Positions 34,042 through 43,216 of a stretch of DNA of 47,436 bases are shown here, one piece after another. This stretch comes from Caryophanales bacterium UBA6259 (lineage in GTDB: Bacteria > Bacillota > Bacilli > Tepidibacillales > Tepidibacillaceae), in NCBI GenBank assembly GCA_002441135.1, contig DJVJ01000015.1, positions 286-47,721 on the forward strand. The letters run 5' to 3'. Under the pieces are notes generated by a model. It was not told the DNA's origin, searched no databases, and saw nothing but the letters and a program-made list of their open reading frames with translations. A program made the position numbers and the translations under genes. Each line of letters starts with the position of its first letter. Within the stretch, counting starts at the first letter, position 1.

Positions 34042-35874
34042 TTATTCCACCGTTACACTCTTGGCCAAGTTGCGTGGTTTATCCACGTCATTGCCACGAG
34101 CTAAGGATGCATAATAGGCTAATAATTGTAATGGAATAACGGATAGTGCTGGAGTTAGCAATGGTAATGTCTTAGGGATCGCAATTACTTCATCCACAGA
34201 CTTTGCTAATTCCTCATCGCCTTCTAGAGCAATACCTAGAACATAGGCATCTCTCGCCTTTACTTCTTTAATATTACTTACCATTTTATCGTAGATATCC
34301 TCTTGAGTTGCTAAAGCAATAACAGGAATACCGTCTGTAATCAATGCCAAGGTACCATGCTTTAACTCACCTGCAGGATATGCTTCTGAATGGATATAGG
34401 AAATTTCTTTTAGCTTTAAAGAGCCCTCTAATGAAACTGCAAAGTCAAGGCTTCGACCAATAAAGAATAAATCCTCATAGTGAGCATAACGCTCTGCAAA
34501 TTGCTTCATTGATGGAGCAAACTCTAATAGCTTTTCTGCTTGAGCAGGTAATTCTTTAATTGCTTGAATATATTTTGCAATGACCTTCTCTTCTTGAGAA
34601 TTGCGAATTTGGGCAAAATATAAGCCTAATAAATAAATTGCGATTAATTGAGAAGTATAAGCCTTTGTAGAAGCTACTGCAATTTCAGGTCCTGCAATCG
34701 TTAATAACACTTCATCTGCATCTCTTGAAACAGAGCTACCATTGACATTGGTAATCGCTAATACTTTTGCACCTTGTCTTTGTGCTTCTCTTAAAGCTGC
34801 AAGTGTATCTGCGGTTTCTCCAGACTGACTAATTACCATGACCAAAGTTTTTGGAGTAATAATTGGGTTACGGTAACGATATTCAGATGCAACATCTACT
34901 TCTACAGGGATACGAACCAAATTCTCAATTACATATTTACCAACTAAGCCTGCATGATAAGCAGTACCACAAGCGACAATATGAATATTGCTAATTGAAC
35001 GGATCTCTTCCTCTGTAAGTTTAATTTCTTTGCTTAGGTCCACTTTTAAATGGTCATGATCGATACGCTCAGAAAGTGTTTCACGATACGCTCTTGGCTG
35101 TTCATAAATTTCCTTTAACATAAAATGATCAAAGCCATCTTTTTCAGCAGTTTCAATATCCCATTCTACACGGAAAGAATCTCTTTCGATTTTCTCTCCT
35201 TTTGTAGACATTAACTCGACTTTATCTGCTGTAATGACAGCCATTTCACCATCATTTAATATATACACATCTCTTGTATGCTCTATTAATGCGGGAATAT
35301 CTGAAGCAATAAAGTTTTCAGTTTCGCCAAGTCCAACAACTAATGGGCTAGCTAAACGGACAGCGACCATTTTGTTAGGTTCATTTTTATGAATGATTCC
35401 AAGTGCATATGCGCCTTCCATTTTCGCTACTGTTTTTTGAACGGTAGAAACTAAGTCACCATCATAAGTTTCTGCTAATAAATGGGCAATTACTTCAGTA
35501 TCTGTTTCTGATTGGAATTTCACACCCTTAGCGATCAACTCATCTTTAAGCTCTTGGAAGTTTTCAATAATTCCATTATGAACTACTGCAAATTGGTGCT
35601 GCTCATCCATATGCGGGTGAGAATTCACATCCGATGGACGTCCATGGGTTGCCCAACGAGTATGACCTATCCCTAAATGGCCATTAATTGGCGTTTCTTG
35701 TAATCTTTCATCTAAAACACTTAGACGTCCTACTGATTTTTTCATACTGATTTGATGATCCTTCAGAATAGCCACACCAGCAGAATCATATCCACGATAT
35801 TCTAGCTTCTTTAATCCATTTATAAGAATTGGTTGTGCATCACGATAACCAATATATCCAACAATACCACACAT
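34042..35874 (-). CDS. glmS: glucosamine-6-phosphate synthase (isomerising)
   Basis: A 610-residue enzyme that makes glucosamine-6-phosphate from fructose-6-phosphate and glutamine, the first step to UDP-GlcNAc. The N-terminal Ntn glutaminase has catalytic Cys2 (MCGIVGYIG) and GHTRWATHG (about residues 70-78). Two SIS sugar-isomerase domains follow (VISQSGETADT at about residue 348). The conserved C-terminal end is intact (PRNLAKSVTVE). It is regulated by the ribozyme in its leader, with a strong AAAGGAGG before the ATG. Confidence 0.98.
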   Translation of the reverse strand: MCGIVGYIGYRDAQPILINGLKKLEYRGYDSAGVAILKDHQISMKKSVGRLSVLDERLQETPINGHLGIGHTRWATHGRPSDVNSHPHMDEQHQFAVVHNGIIENFQELKDELIAKGVKFQSETDTEVIAHLLAETYDGDLVSTVQKTVAKMEGAYALGIIHKNEPNKMVAVRLASPLVVGLGETENFIASDIPALIEHTRDVYILNDGEMAVITADKVELMSTKGEKIERDSFRVEWDIETAEKDGFDHFMLKEIYEQPRAYRETLSERIDHDHLKVDLSKEIKLTEEEIRSISNIHIVACGTAYHAGLVGKYVIENLVRIPVEVDVASEYRYRNPIITPKTLVMVISQSGETADTLAALREAQRQGAKVLAITNVNGSSVSRDADEVLLTIAGPEIAVASTKAYTSQLIAIYLLGLYFAQIRNSQEEKVIAKYIQAIKELPAQAEKLLEFAPSMKQFAERYAHYEDLFFIGRSLDFAVSLEGSLKLKEISYIHSEAYPAGELKHGTLALITDGIPVIALATQEDIYDKMVSNIKEVKARDAYVLGIALEGDEELAKSVDEVIAIPKTLPLLTPALSVIPLQLLAYYASLARGNDVDKPRNLAKSVTVE

Positions 35875-36009
35875 GTTGTATTTCCTCCTTTAATTAGCAG
35901 AGGACAATCACACCGATAATCGGAGGACTATCCCCCGATATTCCATTATATCGTTATATTATATTTGTAACTCGAAATATAGACATTGGTAATACATGAT
36001 TATAGAGCC

Positions 36010-36182
36010 TTTGTCAAAGTGGTCACCCACTTATTTTTAACTCTATATTAACGGTATTCATATCTACCGGAAGGCATCCGCCGAAATTTCGATAACTCCT
36101 TCTCCTCGTCAACTAGTGTCTTTTGTTGAATCTCTATGATCCTTTTCAATAGTGTCTATTTCTTTACACTAGTCCTGGCGCT
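36010..36182 (-). ncRNA. glmS ribozyme (GlcN6P-sensing, self-cleaving)
   Basis: The minus strand contains AGCGCCAGGACT at the 5' end, then GACGAGGAGAAGGAG-TTATCGA, TTTCGGCGGATGCC and AGTGGGTGACCACT, the conserved core of the glmS ribozyme. Cleavage is expected 5' of GCGCC, between 36182 and 36181. With GlcN6P the leader cuts itself and glmS mRNA is degraded, giving feedback control. The aptamer is about 135 nt upstream of the ATG. Confidence 0.97.
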
Positions 36183-36239
36183 TCAACTACTTTCTTCCCC
36201 TATCCACCTTTCTGCTTCAGAATAAATTTATATATTATA

Positions 36240-36271
36240 TTTTACGGGAAAGCAAAGTGTTTCCCGTAAAA
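36240..36271. repeat. 12-bp perfect inverted repeat between glmM and the ribozyme
   Basis: Arms TTTTACGGGAAA and TTTCCCGTAAAA around an 8-nt loop. On the minus strand it runs into TATAATATAT, a likely -10 for the ribozyme-glmS transcript. It could be a weak terminator for glmM or an operator. Confidence 0.65.
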
Positions 36272-36284
36272 CTTGTTTATTATA

Positions 36285-37625
36285 TCACGATAATTCTTTT
36301 TTGACTACTTCTATTATCTCGTTGATATATTGTTGAAGAAGAGCTTCATCAGGACCTTCAGCCATAACTCTAACTAATGGTTCTGTTCCAGATGGTCTTA
36401 CTAAAACTCGACCATTATTTCCAAGTTCCTTTTCTACCTTCTCAATCGCTTGTTGTATTGGTTCATTATTTTCTAGCTTACTTTTATCCACAATACGAAC
36501 ATTTTCCAATATTTGCGGGTATTTCCTCATTTGCTTTGTTAATTGAGAAAGAGAAACGCCTTTTTCTACAAGCACATCCACTAATTGAATACCAGTTAGT
36601 ATACCATCACCAGTTGTATTGTGATCTAGGAAAATAATATGTCCAGATTGCTCCCCACCAAGGTTATAGCCACCTTTTCTCATTTCTTCCATCACATAGC
36701 GATCTCCTACCTTGGTTTGAACACTATGAAGCCCTTTTTCTTCTATCGCTTTATAAAAGCCAATATTACTCATTACAGTACTAACCACAGTATTATTCTT
36801 TAATAGTCCCTTCTCTGCTAATGAAAGGGAGCAAATATACATGATATAATCCCCATCTACAATTTGCCCATTTTCATCCACTGCAATTAAGCGATCTGCA
36901 TCTCCATCAAAAGCTAAACCTAAATGAGCCTGTTTTTCAACCACTATTTTAGCGAGAGTATCTGGATGGGTAGAGCCACAATTTTCGTTAATGTTCGTTC
37001 CATCTGGTTGATGATAAATTGGTATTACATTTGCACCTAGTTCTTGAAATAACAGTGGCGCAATTTCATAGGCCGCTCCATTAGCATTGTCTAGAACAAC
37101 TGTCAGCCCTTCAAAGCGATGACCAACTGTTTTTTTAAGCATCTCCACATACTTATGCTTTGCTTCGTAATCCTCAACTACTCTACCAACCTCTTTACCG
37201 ATTGGTCTTGGTAATTGATCTTTTTCCTCATCAAGCAATGCTTCGATCTCTAATTCTGTTTGATCAGAAAGCTTAAAACCATCTGGACCAAAAAACTTAA
37301 TCCCATTATCCTCTACTGGATTGTGTGAGGCAGAAATCATGACACCAGCATCTGCTTGCATTGTTCTTGTTAAGAATGCTACACCCGGTGTAGAAATAAT
37401 CCCTAGCCTTTTGACATTAGCACCAATTGATAGCATTCCAGCAATCATTGCACTCTCCAATAATTCACCAGAAATCCTTGTATCTCTTCCAATTAAAATG
37501 GTTGGTTTTTTTGTATTTTTGGTTAAAACAAACGCGCCAGCTCTTCCTAAACGGTAAGCCAGTTCAGGAGTAAGTTCTACATTTGCTACTCCTCTTACTC
37601 CATCGGTACCGAAATATTTTCCCAT
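36285..37625 (-). CDS. glmM: phosphoglucosamine mutase
   Basis: A 446-residue enzyme that interconverts GlcN-6-P and GlcN-1-P. The phosphoserine loop is GVMISASHNPVEDNG (about residues 95-109), the Mg site DGDADR (about residues 240-245), and the sugar loop GGEQSGH (about residues 323-329). The C-terminal RPSGTEPLVRVM is intact. It overlaps the preceding oxidoreductase gene by 31 bp, so the two are co-transcribed and probably coupled. Confidence 0.98.
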   Translation of the reverse strand: MGKYFGTDGVRGVANVELTPELAYRLGRAGAFVLTKNTKKPTILIGRDTRISGELLESAMIAGMLSIGANVKRLGIISTPGVAFLTRTMQADAGVMISASHNPVEDNGIKFFGPDGFKLSDQTELEIEALLDEEKDQLPRPIGKEVGRVVEDYEAKHKYVEMLKKTVGHRFEGLTVVLDNANGAAYEIAPLLFQELGANVIPIYHQPDGTNINENCGSTHPDTLAKIVVEKQAHLGLAFDGDADRLIAVDENGQIVDGDYIMYICSLSLAEKGLLKNNTVVSTVMSNIGFYKAIEEKGLHSVQTKVGDRYVMEEMRKGGYNLGGEQSGHIIFLDHNTTGDGILTGIQLVDVLVEKGVSLSQLTKQMRKYPQILENVRIVDKSKLENNEPIQQAIEKVEKELGNNGRVLVRPSGTEPLVRVMAEGPDEALLQQYINEIIEVVKKELS

Positions 37626-39268
37626 GCGGTAAGCTCCTCCTCAAGACGTTCTTTTGGTCGTTGATATGTAGTGATTAAATGTTCTGCAACTCGTAATCCA
37701 TCCACTGCAGCACTAACGATTCCACCAGCATATCCAGCACCTTCTCCTGCTGGATATAATCCTTCTATATTTGTCGATTGAAATTCTTCATTTCTAGGAA
37801 TCCGAACAGGAGCAGATGTCCTTGTTTCAATCCCTGTTAGAATTGCATCTCTTGAATCATAGCCTTTTAATTTTCTTCCAAACTCTGCAATCGCATTTTC
37901 AAGAGAGCGACTAACAAAATCAGGTAATGTTAAATGTAAATCTGTCGGGGTAACACCTGGACGATAAGTTGGCTTAAAATCTCCATCAAGATTAGTGGAA
38001 GCTACTCCATCTAAAAAATCCCCTACTTTTTGTGCAGGTGCCTTATACCCACCACCGCCAAGCTGATAGGCCTTTTTTTCATATTTACGCAAATATTCAA
38101 TTCCTGCTAATGGGTGGTCTCCTTTAAAATCTTTGGTTGATATAGTGGAAACCAAAGCACTATTAGCCACCCTTGATGCTCGACTATAATAACTCATTCC
38201 ATTTGTAACTACCATTCCTTTTTCAGAGGCTGCAGCGACAACTACTCCTCCAGGACACATACAGAAGGAATAACTAGCTCGGTCATCCTCCTCTGAACCT
38301 GCCTTTTTGACCAAAGTATAGTCTGCTGCACCTAACTGTGGAGCATTGGCAAAGTTCCCGTACTGTGCTTGATTAATTAGCTGTTGAGGATGCTCAATTC
38401 TCGCTCCTATGGCTAATGGCTTGCCTTGAATCTCAACACCTTGCTCATATAACATTTCGTATGTATCACGCGCACTATGTCCAATGGCAATAATTACAAC
38501 ATCCGCTGGGATTTTTAACTTGTGGTTTACTTCAACCCCAATTATTTTGCCCTCTTCAATATTTATTTTAGTAACTAATGCATCAAAACGAATAGTCGCA
38601 CCCATTTCAATTAGTTTCTTTCTTAAGTTATAAACGATCTTTTTTAGATAATCGGTTCCTATATGTGGTTTATGATCATATAAAATTTGTTCAGGTGCTC
38701 CATTTTCCACAAAAGTATGAAAAACATCATCAATCCGACTATCACTGATTCGGGTAGTTAATTTACCATCAGAAAAGGTTCCAGCTCCGCCTTCGCCAAA
38801 CTGAACATTTGAATGAACATTTAATTCACCTGTCCGCCAAAATTCTAGAATATCCTTATTTCTACGTTCCACATCCCGTCCACGTTCCAAAATAATCGGC
38901 TTGTATCCATGTTTCGCCAATTCTAACCCAGCAAATAACCCAGATGGACCAGCACCAATAATAACTGGAGGGTATTGTAAAGGACTTGAACCAATTTGAA
39001 GTAAATTATCCCTTTTTTTAGGCTTAACCATCTGTACATCCTGATGATTGATTCGATTAACCACCTTCACCTCATCCGTTAATAAATTAACTTCAAGCTG
39101 ATAGACAAAAAAGATTTTGTCTTTTTTTCTTGCATCTAGCGAACGTTTTACAATAGTCTGTTTTTTAATGTTCTTTGCAGGAACTCTTAACTTTTTTTCC
39201 ACTGCTTCAAGTAACGTCTTTTCATCGTGGTCAATTGGGAGTTTTATGTTGGTAATTTTAATCGTCAT
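37595..39268 (-). CDS. FAD-dependent oxidoreductase (COG2509-like)
   Basis: A 557-residue flavoprotein. An N-terminal RNA-binding-like region (about residues 1-90) is followed by the dinucleotide site VIIGAGPSGLFAGLELAKHG (about residues 102-121), HSNVQFGEGGAGTFSDGK (about residues 156-173) and a C-terminal GLYPAGEGAGYAGG (about residues 509-522). It matches an uncharacterised FAD-dependent dehydrogenase group (COG2509). Its function is unknown. It lies between cdaR and glmM, where Bacillus has no gene, and overlaps glmM. It is likely part of the cda-glm operon. Confidence 0.88.
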   Translation of the reverse strand: MTIKITNIKLPIDHDEKTLLEAVEKKLRVPAKNIKKQTIVKRSLDARKKDKIFFVYQLEVNLLTDEVKVVNRINHQDVQMVKPKKRDNLLQIGSSPLQYPPVIIGAGPSGLFAGLELAKHGYKPIILERGRDVERRNKDILEFWRTGELNVHSNVQFGEGGAGTFSDGKLTTRISDSRIDDVFHTFVENGAPEQILYDHKPHIGTDYLKKIVYNLRKKLIEMGATIRFDALVTKINIEEGKIIGVEVNHKLKIPADVVIIAIGHSARDTYEMLYEQGVEIQGKPLAIGARIEHPQQLINQAQYGNFANAPQLGAADYTLVKKAGSEEDDRASYSFCMCPGGVVVAAASEKGMVVTNGMSYYSRASRVANSALVSTISTKDFKGDHPLAGIEYLRKYEKKAYQLGGGGYKAPAQKVGDFLDGVASTNLDGDFKPTYRPGVTPTDLHLTLPDFVSRSLENAIAEFGRKLKGYDSRDAILTGIETRTSAPVRIPRNEEFQSTNIEGLYPAGEGAGYAGGIVSAAVDGLRVAEHLITTYQRPKERLEEELTAWENISVPME

Positions 39269-39272
39269 GTTG

Positions 39273-40505
39273 CTACTCCTTTGTTATTTCAACTTGTGCT
39301 CTTATTTCTTTATTCAAATGCTCTAGATATAAAGGAATATTGATTTGCATTGGAACTTCATGTGTTCCAATAGGTAAATTAGTTAGATCAACATAGACCT
39401 GAATATCAGATGTATCTAACTGATCTAAAATTTTCGGGGCCCCTTCAACCACAATATCAATCCCGTTAGCAGGGTCTTGAATATTGGCTTTTAATCCATC
39501 TCTTAAACCATTAATCTTTATTGGAACTTGTCTAAAGGTTTTTATCTCTGCTAAAACAATATTCACTTCAAGTTCTATAAAATCAGGTTCTGTCTTAGTT
39601 AGTCCTCCAACTAAAGGAACCGGAACCTGAATAATCTCCTTACTGGTTAGCTGGGATAAATCGAGACTAGGACCGGGATATACATCATAAGCATTAATAA
39701 TTTCTGTTGGCCCATATATGCTAATTTCTTTGGTATTTAATTGTATGGATTCTATGGCATAGCCCTTTGGTGGATACTGATTAATTTTATAGGTGATTGG
39801 TAATGTTACAAAAGGGCTCGTAATTGGTATGCTTACTTCTGCTGTTTGCGGTGTTATATCAACCTCTAATATATTTCCATTTCTATCTATGGCCTTTAAA
39901 GGAACTTCTCTTGTAACAGGTTTGTCTGCTCCTTCAATATTGATAAAAGCTTTTACATAGGCAACCTTATCAATTTCCTCCTTTGAACCGGTAATGTGAA
40001 CTTTTTTAGGCTTAATAATGGGTTCACCAGCCTGAAAGCCTTCAGCAACACTTCCTAATTGATCTGAAAATACTTCCATTTCTAATCGTTGTTTCGCTTC
40101 TATCTTTACTCTAATTGTTTTTGGGGCAACATTTACTTCGATCCCCTCAGGAAATCCAGTATGTTTTACAGGAACATCAAAGCTCCCCTCTTCATAATTG
40201 GTTAAGTCTACATAGAAAGTTCCTTTATCAATATTATCCTGATTACGAAATTTATCTAATAAATAGGTTGTTGCATTTAGTGATACATTAACCTGCTTTG
40301 TTAGAAGGCTGACAATATATTGATTATCATTATATCTTGGCTCAATTTGAGCTTCATATAGATAAGTGTTCGTAGTAGTATCTGTAGGTGAGGTAATATT
40401 CGGTGTCGTACCGGTTTTATCAAGGCTAACGACTAGCCAGAGCATGATTGCGAGTATTACCGATAAACCTTTAACTACATTATTATTTTTTAACCAATTA
40501 TCCAT
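39273..40505 (-). CDS. cdaR: CdaR, regulator of cyclic-di-AMP synthesis (YbbR domains)
   Basis: A 410-residue membrane-anchored protein. One N-terminal membrane segment (about residues 9-30) is followed by four extracytoplasmic YbbR repeats (about residues 45-410). It is known to regulate CdaA at the membrane. I start it at the ATG of 40505, 8 nt after AGAGGAGAA and 2 nt past the cdaA stop. A longer TTG-start reading lacks support. Confidence 0.94.
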   Translation of the reverse strand: MDNWLKNNNVVKGLSVILAIMLWLVVSLDKTGTTPNITSPTDTTTNTYLYEAQIEPRYNDNQYIVSLLTKQVNVSLNATTYLLDKFRNQDNIDKGTFYVDLTNYEEGSFDVPVKHTGFPEGIEVNVAPKTIRVKIEAKQRLEMEVFSDQLGSVAEGFQAGEPIIKPKKVHITGSKEEIDKVAYVKAFINIEGADKPVTREVPLKAIDRNGNILEVDITPQTAEVSIPITSPFVTLPITYKINQYPPKGYAIESIQLNTKEISIYGPTEIINAYDVYPGPSLDLSQLTSKEIIQVPVPLVGGLTKTEPDFIELEVNIVLAEIKTFRQVPIKINGLRDGLKANIQDPANGIDIVVEGAPKILDQLDTSDIQVYVDLTNLPIGTHEVPMQINIPLYLEHLNKEIRAQVEITKE

Positions 40506-40507
40506 TA

Positions 40508-41305
40508 TTAAATTCTCCTCTTTTGCCAAAATGATCCAGTAGTTTTTGCCTGAGGACGTAATTCTGTTGATAATTTACTCGTTAATCTTTCCTCTGTTAA
40601 TCCTCTTTCAATGGTTCCATTAATTGATGTTGAGATATGTCCTGTTTCCTCCGAAATTACTACTGCAATTGCATCGGATATTTCTGTCATGCCAATCGCC
40701 GCTCGATGCCTTGTTCCCAGCTCTTTACTAATAAATGGATTTTCAGATAATGGAAGATAACATCCTGCTGCCATAATCTGATCCTTTCTTAAGATAACTG
40801 CTCCATCGTGTAAAGGGGTATTCGGAACAAAAATATTGTTTAACAACTCGGAGCTAATTACCGCATTAAGAGTTGTCCCTGTTTCAATATAATCGGTAAG
40901 TCCAGTAGAACGTTCAATTACAATTAAAGCACCTATTCTCCTTTTGGATAAATAGCTGGCCGATTTTACGACTTCATTCACAATGTTTGAGATGGTTTCC
41001 TCATCATGATGAGTAGAACGATTAAATAAACGTCCTCGTCCTAATTGTTCTAATGCCCTTCTTAACTCAGGCTGAAAAATAATAATAATAGCTAAAACTC
41101 CATATGTAAAAGCCTGTGACATTAACCACTGTAAAGTGCTCAGTTCAAAATAGGTACTAAATAACCACGCTATTACAATTACCATTATACCCTTTAGTAA
41201 TTGTATTGCCCTTGTCCCTCTTACAAGCATCAATAGCTTGTATATTACGTAGCTTACTAAAAGAATATCTATAATATCATCCAAAGCACCAAATAATTGA
41301 TCCAT
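40508..41305 (-). CDS. cdaA: diadenylate cyclase CdaA
   Basis: A 265-residue membrane enzyme that makes cyclic-di-AMP from two ATP. Three membrane segments (about residues 10-80) lead to the DAC domain, with LHDGAVIL (about residues 165-172) and LGTRHRAAIGM (about residues 197-207), its catalytic DGA and RHR motifs. Start ATG at 41305 behind GGAGG; the longer frame upstream has no ribosome site. It leads the cdaA-cdaR-oxidoreductase-glmM unit, linking the nucleotide signal to cell-wall precursor synthesis. Confidence 0.97.
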   Translation of the reverse strand: MDQLFGALDDIIDILLVSYVIYKLLMLVRGTRAIQLLKGIMVIVIAWLFSTYFELSTLQWLMSQAFTYGVLAIIIIFQPELRRALEQLGRGRLFNRSTHHDEETISNIVNEVVKSASYLSKRRIGALIVIERSTGLTDYIETGTTLNAVISSELLNNIFVPNTPLHDGAVILRKDQIMAAGCYLPLSENPFISKELGTRHRAAIGMTEISDAIAVVISEETGHISTSINGTIERGLTEERLTSKLSTELRPQAKTTGSFWQKRRI

Positions 41306-41426
41306 AGTCCATCCTCCATTAAGTCTACTACTCATAATATAGGTAAACCAGAAACGGGTCAATCAATCGCCATCCCTTAACTAAATTATACCATTTTTCT
41401 AATTCATTGGGATTATATGAAAAAAA

Positions 41427-41454
41427 GATACCTTAAAATTTTAGTTAAGGTATC
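41427..41454 (-). terminator. terminator between the lipoprotein and cdaA
   Basis: A 10-bp stem (gataccttaa / ttaaggtatc) with an 8-nt loop, followed on the minus strand by TTTTTTTCAT. It ends the lipoprotein transcript before cdaA. Confidence 0.9.
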
Positions 41455-41525
41455 CTTTCTACATTAAATTTATTTTGGTCTTTCATTTTAAGAGGATAAA
41501 TTGCTAATATTATTATTAAATATTA

Positions 41526-42359
41526 TTATTGGATATTCATCCCCATATTAAACATTTGTTCCAATTCCTCCATGCGTATTAATTGTTCACTTCTAGGAAT
41601 CGGCATTTCAAATACTATTTCTTTATTTAGATCCTCAAGATTCTGCTCCATGTTAATTTTAAAAACCAATTCATTCTCTTGTTCTTGATGGAAAACAGCC
41701 TCCATCTCTATCAGACTTCTTCTCTCATGGCTATTCTTATCAAGCACGCTTGTCATCTTTATATTATTGAATTCAAATTGTTGATTAGTACCACTTATTG
41801 ACTGTAAAAATGGACTGAGATCTTGCTCTGTCAATTTTATACTGACAACATTTGTAACTTCTCCATCTTCTATTGAATAATTCTTTGCATTTTCTAAAAC
41901 AAAGGCATTATCCTCTAGCCCCTCTACTAAGGCTCTTTCAAGGTTAACCTGATTTTCTTGGTCTAATTGAAGGCTTGCTAATAAGGTTTCCGTTAAATCG
42001 ATGTATAAATATTTATTGGATAGATCAGCAAAATAATTTGTCATTAATGTAGGCAATTTTATATACAGCTTATTATCGTTCATTTGAATATTTAAATCCA
42101 TTTTAAGTTCTTCTATCCATAAATTTGCCTCTAATTGCATTGGATTATTAATTTTTTTGCCTTTAAAATTTAGATGCAGACTCTCTATTCCACTTTCAAA
42201 AAGGATCTCTGCATGACCATGAAAGGTAGAACTTTTTATTTCCTCTTCTTTATCCAAAGCTTGAAGCATTATATCTTTAGGTGATGGATTGTTTTTACAG
42301 CCTGTTAGAAAAGTAGTAAATATCAACAATAGGATAAAACCAATTACCGTTTTCTTCAA
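41526..42359 (-). CDS. DUF6612-like lipoprotein
   Basis: A 277-residue lipoprotein. The signal peptide ends with the lipobox cysteine in LTGCKNN (about residue 21). The mature part is a beta-rich LolA/LppX-like fold (lines such as LEANLWIEELKMDLNIQMND, then LYIKLPTL), as in DUF6612 proteins. It would sit on the outer face of the membrane; a ligand is unknown. It starts with TTG at 42359 behind GGGAGGGAG. Confidence 0.75.
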   Translation of the reverse strand: MKKTVIGFILLLIFTTFLTGCKNNPSPKDIMLQALDKEEEIKSSTFHGHAEILFESGIESLHLNFKGKKINNPMQLEANLWIEELKMDLNIQMNDNKLYIKLPTLMTNYFADLSNKYLYIDLTETLLASLQLDQENQVNLERALVEGLEDNAFVLENAKNYSIEDGEVTNVVSIKLTEQDLSPFLQSISGTNQQFEFNNIKMTSVLDKNSHERRSLIEMEAVFHQEQENELVFKINMEQNLEDLNKEIVFEMPIPRSEQLIRMEELEQMFNMGMNIQ

Positions 42360-42430
42360 AAGTCTCCCTCCCCGTTTTTCTCTTTCTAGTATACTTTCGT
42401 AACTCGAAGATAAGACAATTGTATCATACG

Positions 42431-43204
42431 TTATTCAGTATTATCATTTAAAAGCTCAATCAATATTTTTTTTAGTTTAATAAATTCATCACTAACCATC
42501 ATTGTAGATTTCCTTGGCCTTGAAAGAGGGATATTCACAATTTCTTTGACAGTGGCAGGTCTAGCAGAAAAGACATACACACGATCAGAAAGAAGAATCG
42601 CCTCATCAATGCTGTGGGTAACGAACAGGATGGTATTACCCAGCTTTTCCCAAATGGACAACAACCACTGTTGCATATGCATTCTCGTTATTTCGTCTAG
42701 TGCACCAAATGGTTCATCTAGCAAGAGTACATCATTATTTAATAATGCTGTTCTTAATAAAGCAGCTCTTTGTCTCATTCCCCCGGATAACGCGGAAGGA
42801 TATTCATTCATAAATTCCTTTAGGCCAAAGGTTTCAGCGAATAGAAGTGCCCTTTTTCTCGCTTCCTCTTTTGGAACCTTTGCTAACTCTAAACCTAAAA
42901 TCACGTTCTCCAAGATAGTTCGCCAAGGGAGTAAATGGTCTTTTTGAGGCATATAGCTAACTAACCCTTTTTTGTTAATAATCGATTGACTATCTAAAAG
43001 AATATCCCCATTGGAGGGAAGCTCCAAACCACTGATTAGATTAAACAAGGTGCTTTTGCCACTTCCACTTGGCCCAATTAAGGAGACAAACTCTCCACTT
43101 TTTATTTGCATATTCAAATTTTCTAGAGTTTTAAATATAGTTCCATTCTTTAATTGATAGTCCTTATAAATATTTGTAATTTCTAATTTAAAAGGTTGAC
43201 TCAA
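42431..43204 (-). CDS. thiZ: ABC transporter ATPase, thiamine-precursor type
   Basis: A 257-residue nucleotide-binding subunit. Walker A is LIGPSGSGKSTLFNLISGLE (about residues 40-59), the Q loop is MPQKDHLLPW, the signature is ALSGGMRQRAALLRTALLNN (about residues 138-157), and Walker B is VLLLDEPFGALDEI. It belongs to the nitrate/sulfonate/taurine subfamily used for hydroxymethylpyrimidine-type imports. It is the last gene of the TPP-riboswitch operon. Start TTG at 43204 behind AAGGAG. Confidence 0.9.
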   Translation of the reverse strand: MSQPFKLEITNIYKDYQLKNGTIFKTLENLNMQIKSGEFVSLIGPSGSGKSTLFNLISGLELPSNGDILLDSQSIINKKGLVSYMPQKDHLLPWRTILENVILGLELAKVPKEEARKRALLFAETFGLKEFMNEYPSALSGGMRQRAALLRTALLNNDVLLLDEPFGALDEITRMHMQQWLLSIWEKLGNTILFVTHSIDEAILLSDRVYVFSARPATVKEIVNIPLSRPRKSTMMVSDEFIKLKKILIELLNDNTE

Positions 43205-43216
43205 CAGAAAAACTCC

